A stretch of 64,000 nucleotides of DNA from Pseudomonadota bacterium (GTDB lineage Bacteria > Pseudomonadota > Gammaproteobacteria > Steroidobacterales > Steroidobacteraceae): NCBI GenBank assembly GCA_016705325.1, contig JADIYJ010000013.1, positions 141,963 to 205,962 on the forward strand, written 5' to 3'. Below the pieces are notes generated by a model. The model searched no databases, was not told the DNA's origin, and saw only the letters and a list, made by a program, of their open reading frames with translations. Made by a program: the position numbers and the translations under genes. Below are positions 16,266-22,801 of this stretch, piece after piece; the stretch's first letter is position 1; each line of letters starts with the position of its first letter.

Positions 16266-18440
16266 ATGTCCAAGCACTTCAACCTGGCCGTCGACGCCGA
16301 CGGCATCGCCCTGATCACGATGGACAGCCCGGGACGTTCGATGAACGTGCTCGGTCCCGAGGTCGAGCGGGAACTCGCGGTGATCGTCGATCAAGTCGTC
16401 GCGGACGCCGCCATCCGCGGCGCGATCATCACGTCGGGCAAGCCGAGCTTCCTCGCCGGCTACGACCTCACCGAGTTCCTGCGCAGCTTCGGCCCGCAGC
16501 TCACGCCGGTGCAGGTGTACGAGAACTTCACCGGCCTGGGCCGCCTGCTGCGCCGGATTGAAACCTGCGGCAAGCCGTTCGCCGCGGCCATCAACGGCCT
16601 CGCGCTCGGCGGCGGTCTCGAACTTTGCCTGGCGTGCCACTACCGCGTGATCGCGGATGACCCGAAGGCGTTCGTCGGCCTGCCCGAGGTGAAGGTCGGC
16701 CTGCTGCCGGGCGGCGGCGGAACCCAGCGCATGCCGCGCCTGATCGGCGTGACGCAGTCGCTGCCGTACCTGCTCGAAGGCGGCAACATTGCGGCCGCGG
16801 AAGCGAAGAAGCTGGGCCTGGTGCACGAAGTCGTGCCCGCGGCCGACCTGATCGCCGCGGCCAGGCGCTGGCTCCTGGGTTCGCCGGTGGCGGTGCAGCC
16901 GTGGGACCAGAAGGGTTATCGCGTGCCCGGCGGCGTGGCGTTTGCCAGCGCCGGCGCGACGCAGACATTCATGGGCGCCACCGCGCTCGTCGCGAAGAAG
17001 ACGCTGCACAACTATCCGGCGCCGGCGGCGATCCTGTCGTGCGTCTATGAAGGCACGCTGCTGCCGATCGAGAAAGGCCTCGAGGTCGAGTCCAAGTATT
17101 TCGCGACCCTCGTGACCGGCCCGGTTGCGCGCAACCTGATCCGCACGATGTTCGTGAACAAGGGCAATGCCGACAAGCTCTCGGTGCGACCGGCGGACGT
17201 GCCGAAGTCGAAGGTGACGAAACTCGGCGTGCTCGGCGCCGGCATGATGGGAGCAGGGATCGCCTGCGTTTCCGCAATGCAGGGCATGGAAGTGATCCTG
17301 ATCGACTCGACGGCCGAGCAGGCGGAAAAGGGCAGGGCCTACTCCGCCAGGCTGCTGGCGAAGGACGTCGAGAAGGGCCGCCGCACCCAGGAGCAGGCCG
17401 AGGCCGTGCTCGCACGCATCAAGCCGACAGTCGACTACGCGCAACTCGAGGGCGCCGATCTCGTGATCGAAGCGGTGTTCGAGCATCGCGGCATCAAGGC
17501 CGACGTCACCGCGAAGGCCGAGGCCGTCATGCCGAAGACCGCCGTGTTTGCCAGCAACACCTCGACGCTGCCGATCACCGGGCTGGCCAAGGCTTCGAGA
17601 CGGCCGAAGGGCTTCATCGGCATTCACTTCTTCTCGCCAGTCGAGAAGATGCCGCTGGTCGAGATCATCGTCGGCAGGCAGACGGGCATTGAGGCGATCG
17701 CGCGCGCGCTCGATTACGTCGGCCAGTTGCAGAAGACGCCGATCGTGGTCAACGACAGCCGCGGCTTCTACACCAGCCGCTGCTTCGGCACCTACACCGC
17801 CGAAGGCGCGAAGATGCTGGCCGAAGGCATCGATCCGCAGCTGATCGAAAGCGCGGGCAAGCTCGCCGGCATGCCGGTCGGTCCGCTGGCCGTGAGCGAC
17901 GAGGTGAGTCTCGAACTCGCCTACAAGGTCATGCAGCAGTCGCGTGAAGACCTCGGCGCCAGGTACAAGGAGCCGGTCAGCTGGCCGGTCGTGAAGCACT
18001 TCGTCGAAGACCTGCGGCGCCTTGGCCGCAAGAGCGGCGCGGGGTTCTATGACTATCCCGAAGGCGGCAGGAAGGTGCTCTGGTCCGGGCTTGCGCACGA
18101 GTATCCGCGACTCGAGCAGCAGCCGAGCATCGACGAGCTCAAGACCCGCCTGTTGTACATCCAGGCGCTCGAGACGGCGCGTTGCTTCGAGGAAGGCGTG
18201 CTGCGCAGCGTGCACGAAGCCGACCTCGGCTCGATCCTCGGTTGGGGTTTCCCGGCCTACACGGGCGGCACGCTCTCGTACATCGATACGATCGGGCCCG
18301 CGAAGTTCGTGGCCGAGTGCAAGCGCCTCGCGCGGGCTTATGGCGAGCGATTCAAGCCGACCAGGGGCCTGCTGGCGCGTGCGCAGTCGGGCGAGACGTA
18401 CTACGACGGCGCGGCCAGGGCCGCAGCCAAGGCTTCGTGA
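16266..18440 (+). CDS. Fatty acid oxidation complex alpha subunit: enoyl-CoA hydratase / 3-hydroxyacyl-CoA dehydrogenase
   Basis: A 724-residue FadB/FadJ-like fusion performing hydration and NAD-dependent dehydrogenation of fatty acyl-CoAs. The N-terminal crotonase domain (about 1-190) holds NGLALGGGLELCLACHYRV and GLPEVKVGLLPGGGGTQRM, with both catalytic glutamates. The Rossmann domain begins at KLGVLGAGMMGAGIA near residue 320 and includes EAVFEHRGIKADV, the catalytic histidine in GIHFFSPVEKMPLVEI, and VNDSRGFYTSR. Two C-terminal 3HCDH domains follow. AGGAACC precedes the ATG. The partner thiolase is immediately upstream. Confidence 0.95.
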   Translation: MSKHFNLAVDADGIALITMDSPGRSMNVLGPEVERELAVIVDQVVADAAIRGAIITSGKPSFLAGYDLTEFLRSFGPQLTPVQVYENFTGLGRLLRRIETCGKPFAAAINGLALGGGLELCLACHYRVIADDPKAFVGLPEVKVGLLPGGGGTQRMPRLIGVTQSLPYLLEGGNIAAAEAKKLGLVHEVVPAADLIAAARRWLLGSPVAVQPWDQKGYRVPGGVAFASAGATQTFMGATALVAKKTLHNYPAPAAILSCVYEGTLLPIEKGLEVESKYFATLVTGPVARNLIRTMFVNKGNADKLSVRPADVPKSKVTKLGVLGAGMMGAGIACVSAMQGMEVILIDSTAEQAEKGRAYSARLLAKDVEKGRRTQEQAEAVLARIKPTVDYAQLEGADLVIEAVFEHRGIKADVTAKAEAVMPKTAVFASNTSTLPITGLAKASRRPKGFIGIHFFSPVEKMPLVEIIVGRQTGIEAIARALDYVGQLQKTPIVVNDSRGFYTSRCFGTYTAEGAKMLAEGIDPQLIESAGKLAGMPVGPLAVSDEVSLELAYKVMQQSREDLGARYKEPVSWPVVKHFVEDLRRLGRKSGAGFYDYPEGGRKVLWSGLAHEYPRLEQQPSIDELKTRLLYIQALETARCFEEGVLRSVHEADLGSILGWGFPAYTGGTLSYIDTIGPAKFVAECKRLARAYGERFKPTRGLLARAQSGETYYDGAARAAAKAS

Positions 18441-18455
18441 GAGGACAGGAACACC

Positions 18456-19232
18456 ATGAGTGAAGTGCTGGTTGAACGCCGCGGTCGCGTCGCGGTCGTC
18501 ACGCTGAACAGGCCCGAATCGCTGAACGGCTTCACGACGGGCCTGCGCAACGCATTGAAGAAAGAACTGCAGGCAGTGGCGGCCGACGACTCCGTCCGCG
18601 CCGTCGTGCTGGCGGGTGCCGGCCGCGGCTTCAGCGCGGGCGCCGACCTGAAATCCGAGCCCATGACGGCCGGCACCGAAGTCGAGCGTCAGCTCAACGA
18701 GGAATACGGCGCCGCGCTGCGGGAGATCGCCCGCATGCCGAAACCCGTGATTGCAGCGGTCAACGGATTCGCCACCGGCATCGGCGGTTCATTCGCACTC
18801 GTCTGCGACCTGGTCGTGATGGGCGAGGGCGCGTTCTTCCAGGTTCCATTCGCGAAGATCGGCCTCGTGCCCGACGGCGGCCTCACCTGGCTGCTCACCC
18901 AGCGCGTCGGTCACCGCCGCGCTTTCGAACTCGCCATCAGCGGCGAGCGCGTGCCAGCAGCGAAATGCCTCGAGTGGAACCTGGCCAATCGCGTCGTGCC
19001 GGATGCCGAGGTCGTGTCGTCGGCGATCGCGTGGGCCGATTCGATGTGCGACGCCGCGCCGATCGCGCTCGGTTACATGAAGCAGCTGCTGCGCAGCGCG
19101 CCCGACATGGGGTACGAGCAGACGATCCGTGCCGAGGCCCGGCTGCAGGCGTCGTGCATCGACAGCCACGACTTCACCGAAGGCGTCGCCGCGTTCCGCG
19201 AGAAGCGCGTGCCGAGATTTTCCGGCACTTGA
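18456..19232 (+). CDS. Enoyl-CoA hydratase/isomerase family protein (PaaG-like)
   Basis: A 258-residue crotonase-fold protein, 15 bases after the FadB-like gene, with an AGGA ribosome site. The oxyanion segments are GRGFSAGADLKSE and NGFATGIGGSFALVCDLVV. In the second active-site loop, FAKIGLVPDGGLTWLL has Asp where classical hydratases have Glu. That pattern is typical of PaaG-type isomerases, so the protein may move a double bond in an unsaturated acyl-CoA rather than hydrate it. It would supply the FadB-like enzyme with substrates from unsaturated or cyclic fatty acids. Confidence 0.88.
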   Translation: MSEVLVERRGRVAVVTLNRPESLNGFTTGLRNALKKELQAVAADDSVRAVVLAGAGRGFSAGADLKSEPMTAGTEVERQLNEEYGAALREIARMPKPVIAAVNGFATGIGGSFALVCDLVVMGEGAFFQVPFAKIGLVPDGGLTWLLTQRVGHRRAFELAISGERVPAAKCLEWNLANRVVPDAEVVSSAIAWADSMCDAAPIALGYMKQLLRSAPDMGYEQTIRAEARLQASCIDSHDFTEGVAAFREKRVPRFSGT

Positions 19233-19260
19233 TGACCGGCAACGGTCGCAGGGCAGGCGA

Positions 19261-20349
19261 ATGACCGCAACGACGACCGTCTCGACGATCGAAGCCGCGA
19301 CGACCGGGATGCGTCCCGGTCTCGAGATCGACCGCGATCGCCTACAGCAGTACCTCGAGGCGCACGTGGCAGGGTTCGCGGGACCGCTGTCGATCCGCCA
19401 GTTCAAGGGCGGGCAGTCGAACCCGACCTACCTGCTGACGACGCCGTCGCGGCAGTACGTGCTGCGGCGCAAGCCGCCGGGCCAGTTGCTCGCGTCGGCC
19501 CACGCGGTCGACCGCGAATACAAGGTCATCACCGCGCTCGGTCAGCACACCGACGTGCCCGTGCCGCGCACTTACGTGCTGTGCACCGACGAAACCGTGA
19601 TCGGGACCTGGTTCTACGTGATGGATCACGTCGCGGGACGCATCTTCTGGGATCCCTCGTTTCCGGACGTGGCGAAAGAACAGCGGCGGGAACACTCGCT
19701 GGCGCTTTGTGACGCGTTGGCCCGCCTGCACCGGGTCCGGCCTGAAGCCGCGAACCTCGGCGACTATGGCAAGCCCACGGGCTATTTGAGCCGGCAGATC
19801 GCGCGGTTCTCGAAGCAGTACCTGGAAGACACCGCCGGTGGCCGCATCGACTCCATGGAGCGTGTCATCGACTGGCTGCCGCGCAACATGCCGGCGCACG
19901 AACCACCCGCCGCGGTCGTGCACGGCGACTACCGCTCGGACAACGCGGTGTTCCACCCGACCGAACCGCGCGTGGTTGCGATCCTGGACTGGGAACTCTC
20001 CTCGCTCGGCGATCCGCTCGCCGATTTCGCCTACCACCTGATGGCCTATCGGTTGCCGTCGCTCTCGATTCCGATGTTGGGCGACCGCGACGCGGCGGCG
20101 CTCGGCCTGCCGACCGAAGCGGAGTACGTGGCTTATTACGAGCAGGTCACCGGCTTCCGGTTGGATCCGCGCGACCTCGAGTTCTACCTGGCTTTCGGCA
20201 TGTTCCGGCTGGCCGGCATCTTCCACGGCATCCGCAGCCGGGTGCTGCGGGGCACGGCCGTCAGCGCCAGGGCGCGCGAGTACGCGACGTTCACCGACTC
20301 GATCGCGGACCTGGCCTGGGCCCAGGCACGGCGTGCAGCGTCCTCATAA
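19261..20349 (+). CDS. Phosphotransferase (APH) family protein, ACAD10/11-associated type
   Basis: A 362-residue aminoglycoside-phosphotransferase-fold kinase of the type found beside acyl-CoA dehydrogenases. Motifs are the lysine region YVLRRKPPGQLLASAHAVDREYKV, the catalytic loop VVHGDYRSDNAVF, and the metal site AILDWELSSLGDPLADFAYH. In the related eukaryotic ACAD10/11 enzymes such a kinase domain phosphorylates 4-hydroxyacyl-CoAs, so a role in handling hydroxy fatty acids alongside the upstream beta-oxidation genes is a reasonable inference. The ATG is 28 bases after the hydratase stop, with a weak AGGCGA site. It closes the acyl-CoA block before lpxC. Confidence 0.85.
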   Translation: MTATTTVSTIEAATTGMRPGLEIDRDRLQQYLEAHVAGFAGPLSIRQFKGGQSNPTYLLTTPSRQYVLRRKPPGQLLASAHAVDREYKVITALGQHTDVPVPRTYVLCTDETVIGTWFYVMDHVAGRIFWDPSFPDVAKEQRREHSLALCDALARLHRVRPEAANLGDYGKPTGYLSRQIARFSKQYLEDTAGGRIDSMERVIDWLPRNMPAHEPPAAVVHGDYRSDNAVFHPTEPRVVAILDWELSSLGDPLADFAYHLMAYRLPSLSIPMLGDRDAAALGLPTEAEYVAYYEQVTGFRLDPRDLEFYLAFGMFRLAGIFHGIRSRVLRGTAVSARAREYATFTDSIADLAWAQARRAASS

Positions 20350-20429
20350 ACCCAGGAGAAACATGGGCTTAGGGTTCTTCTGTCGCCTGTGATAAAGTAC
20401 GCGGCTAGGTTCCGGGTCAAATCGCTTTC

Positions 20430-21089
20430 ATGCTGAAGCAACGCACGCTCAAGAATTCGATTCGCGCCACGGGCGTGGGCCTGCACACCGGCAAGAAGGT
20501 GCTGATGGTCCTGCGTCCGGCCCCGGCCAATTCGGGCATCGTCTTCCGTCGCACCGACCTCGACCAGCTGGTCGACATCCCGGCCAAGGCCGGCAACGTC
20601 AGCCAGACCACGCTCGGCACCAGCCTCACGGCGGACGGCGGCACGGTCTCGACCGTCGAGCACCTGATGTCCGCGCTGGCGGGCCTCGGCATCGACAACC
20701 TCGTCGTCGAATTGAGCGCCAGCGAAGTGCCGATCATGGACGGCAGCGCGGGGCCGTTCGTCTTCCTGCTGCAGTCGGCGGGCATCGAGGAACAGAACGC
20801 CGCGAAGCGCTTCGTCCGCATCAAGAACCTCGACGAGTACCGCATCCTCAACGAGGACGGCCTGCGCTACGAGGACGAGTTCGTGCGCCACAAGATCCTC
20901 GACGCGATCGGCGATCTCTACCTGCTCGGGCACAGCCTGATCGGCGAGTTCAGCGGCTTCAAGTCGGGCCACGGCCTCAACAACCGCCTGCTGCGCACGC
21001 TGGTTGCGGATGCCAGCGCGTGGGAAGAAGTGACGTTCGAGACGCTGCAGGACGCGCCGATCAGCTACCTGGCGGCGGCTGCGACGTGA
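20430..21089 (+). CDS. lpxC: UDP-3-O-acyl-N-acetylglucosamine deacetylase LpxC, internally deleted
   Basis: LpxC catalyses the committed step of lipid A synthesis and is a zinc enzyme of about 305 residues. This frame has only 219. The first 132 residues match LpxC throughout (RTLKNSIRATGVGLHTGKK, STVEHLMSALAGLGIDN, VPIMDGSAGPFVFLL, FVRIK). The sequence then jumps straight to DEYRILNEDGLRYEDEFVRHK and continues normally to the end. About 86 residues are missing in frame, covering the end of domain I and much of domain II, including the TF segment that contacts substrate. The zinc histidine of STVEH and the HKILDAIGD pair remain. As built the protein should be inactive. The junction lies at 20823-20832. 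A stretch of 80 bases before the ATG holds no clear promoter, but does contain a ten-codon mini-frame at 20363-20392 with an AGGAGA site. Confidence 0.9.
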   Translation: MLKQRTLKNSIRATGVGLHTGKKVLMVLRPAPANSGIVFRRTDLDQLVDIPAKAGNVSQTTLGTSLTADGGTVSTVEHLMSALAGLGIDNLVVELSASEVPIMDGSAGPFVFLLQSAGIEEQNAAKRFVRIKNLDEYRILNEDGLRYEDEFVRHKILDAIGDLYLLGHSLIGEFSGFKSGHGLNNRLLRTLVADASAWEEVTFETLQDAPISYLAAAAT

Positions 21090-21091
21090 AG

Positions 21092-21194
21092 AAGTGATTA
21101 GTGATTGGTGATTAGTGATTAGTCAGAGCCGCTTGCGCGGCGTGCTCCTGCTATGACTAATCACCAATCACTAATCACCAATCACTAATCACTT
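21092..21194. repeat. Palindrome of heptamer tandems between lpxC and dciA
   Basis: The left arm (21092-21125) is a run of GTGATTA/GTGATTG units ending TTAGTCA. The right arm (21154-21194) is the reverse complement with one extra unit pair. A 28-base loop lies between. It begins two bases after the lpxC stop, and the dciA stop codon lies inside the right arm. It could act as a two-way terminator or mRNA end-protecting hairpin. Confidence 0.85.
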
Positions 21195-21482
21195 CCCCCT
21201 GACCTTCACCACCACCTTGTCGACGGCTGGTTCGCCGCCCGACTCCAGCCGTTCCTTGAGCGACTGCGCGCCGTAGCGCACGCGGGGCGTCCACGCCGCC
21301 GAATCCATGACGACGACCAGGTTGTCGCCACGCCGGGCGGCCGCAACCAGGTGCGGACGCAAAGCCTCCGCCAGCCCCAGGCGGACCCTCTCGGTCAACG
21401 ACTGTGCCGCCGCAGCCCTCTTCTCGAGGGCGGCCAGACCCGGTGCGAGGCCCCCGAACAGTGGTTTGAGGCGGTCCGTCAT
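21189..21482 (-). CDS. dciA: DciA-like protein (DUF721), predicted replicative helicase loader
   Basis: A short protein of 97 residues starting MTDRLKPLFGGLAPGL. The DUF721 pattern is visible in its second half: RRGDNLVVVMDSAAWTPRVRYGAQSLKERL. DciA recruits or loads DnaB helicase in bacteria that lack DnaC. The position between lpxC and the M23 peptidase is the usual one in this group of gammaproteobacteria. The frame is open upstream to 21614, but that part has no similarity, and the ATG at 21482 begins the conserved region. No strong ribosome site. It lies head-to-head with the M23 gene and tail-to-tail with lpxC. Confidence 0.8.
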   Translation of the reverse strand: MTDRLKPLFGGLAPGLAALEKRAAAAQSLTERVRLGLAEALRPHLVAAARRGDNLVVVMDSAAWTPRVRYGAQSLKERLESGGEPAVDKVVVKVRGK

Positions 21483-21640
21483 TGTTAATGCAAACTGTGC
21501 AAACAGCCAATTTGTTTGCCAAGAGGAGGCTAGTCGGAGCATAGTCTCGCGAATCCGTGACACGGCGCAACGAAGACCGCTGGCCAGCGCAGCGATCGTG
21601 TCGATTTTCGCCATCGACGCACCCCGGGGGTTGGCGCGGC

Positions 21641-22546
21641 ATGCACTTGCGGATCGTTACCGGCCCCCATGGCCGCACCAGGGACATCGACCTCACCGGG
21701 CCGCGCCTGTTGCTGGCCTCGGTTCTCGTTGTCGCCATCTTCATCGCCGGTCTGGCGCTCGGGCGTTTCCTGCTCGGCGGCAATGCCGAGCAGCGTGCCT
21801 ACGCGCGTGCCATGGCCCAGCAGAAGACCGACCTGCAGGCCGCGCGCGGACAGATCGACGGCAAGGTCGACGCCCTCGCCGCACGCATCGGTTCGCTGAA
21901 CGCCCAGTTGATCCGCCTCGACGCCCTCGGTCGCCGGCTTACCGACCTGGCTGGGCTCGACCGCGGTGAGTTCGATTTCGCCAGGCCACCGCCCGCCGGC
22001 GGTCCCGAGGGACAGGAAGTGCAGGGCGGCTCCGTGCAGGTGCCCGAACTCACCTCGGTACTCGATACGCTCGAACAACAGATCAACGACCGCGAGCAGC
22101 AGTTAGGGGCGCTCGAGATGGTCATGGCGTCGCGCGAACTCGGCCAGCGCATCATGCCGGGCGGGCTGCCGCTGATCGGCGGCTGGATTTCCTCGCATTT
22201 CGGCCATCGCAGCGATCCGTTCACGGGTCGCGGCGCATTCCATGCCGGGGTGGACTTCGCGGGTCCCGCCGGTTCCCGCGTGATCGCCGTCGGTCCCGGC
22301 GTCGTGTCGTATTCCGGCTGGAAGCAGGGTTACGGCAACGTCGTCGAGATCACGCACCCGACGGGCTACGTGACGCGCTATGGGCACAATTCGCGCAACC
22401 TCGTGCAGGTTGGCCAGTCGGTGCAGAAGAACGACGCCATCGCCGTCATCGGCAGCACGGGGCGCTCCACGGGCACCCACGTGCACTTCGAGGTGCTGCG
22501 CGACGGCAACGTCCTCAACCCGATGAAGTACCTCGCCGCTCCGTAG
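21641..22546 (+). CDS. M23 family metallopeptidase (LytM-domain, membrane-anchored)
   Basis: A 301-residue protein with an N-terminal transmembrane helix (residues about 25-45), a coiled-coil-like periplasmic stalk, and a C-terminal LytM/M23 domain. Zinc-binding motifs are present: SSHFGHRSDPF, FHAGVDFAGP and HVHFEV. It is therefore likely to be an active peptidoglycan endopeptidase, not a degenerate activator. The start at 21641 was chosen because similarity and the membrane topology begin there. The position before secA corresponds to that of secM in enterobacteria. Cell wall remodelling at division is a plausible role given the neighbours. Confidence 0.92.
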   Translation: MHLRIVTGPHGRTRDIDLTGPRLLLASVLVVAIFIAGLALGRFLLGGNAEQRAYARAMAQQKTDLQAARGQIDGKVDALAARIGSLNAQLIRLDALGRRLTDLAGLDRGEFDFARPPPAGGPEGQEVQGGSVQVPELTSVLDTLEQQINDREQQLGALEMVMASRELGQRIMPGGLPLIGGWISSHFGHRSDPFTGRGAFHAGVDFAGPAGSRVIAVGPGVVSYSGWKQGYGNVVEITHPTGYVTRYGHNSRNLVQVGQSVQKNDAIAVIGSTGRSTGTHVHFEVLRDGNVLNPMKYLAAP

Positions 22547-22549
22547 CGG

Positions 22550-22714
22550 CAAGGGGTTAGGGGATAGGGGTTGGGGGTTAGTCGGAACCCAACCCCACCG
22601 GCATTTCCAAAGCGCGCTCGGGCCAACGACCAACGAAACCCTGATGTCGCCGCGGTCCAATCGCAGCGCCTCTTATTTCCGACTATCCCCCAACCCCTAT
22701 CCCCTAACCCCTTG
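22550..22714. repeat. Long G-rich/C-rich palindrome between M23 gene and secA
   Basis: Two 37-base arms (22550-22586 and 22678-22714) are reverse complements with one mismatch. They are built from GGGGTTA, GGGGATA and GGGGTTG units, ending TTAGTCGGA at the inner edge. About 91 bases lie between. The G-rich arm could form a quadruplex. It begins four bases after the M23 stop codon and ends about 88 bases before secA. Confidence 0.85.
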
Positions 22715-22801
22715 TATCTACGAAGGGCTGTCCCAACTACGGAGACCGCCTTGCTGTAGAATTTCCGCCTTTATTTTCAACGCTTATCGCCCGGAACCCC
22801 A

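Noticed and set aside
15204..18215. 1003-codon minus-strand frame opposite the thiolase and FadB-like genes
   Set aside because: Composition is that of an antisense frame and both plus-strand genes are clear and full length.
20368..20396. Sigma-70 promoter for lpxC
   Set aside because: GATAAA could be a -10, but the hexamer at 17 bases spacing (CTTAGG) is too far from consensus.
22550..22714. Telomere or linear replicon end
   Set aside because: The GGGGTTA units resemble telomeres, but the element is internal, palindromic and flanked by conserved chromosomal genes.
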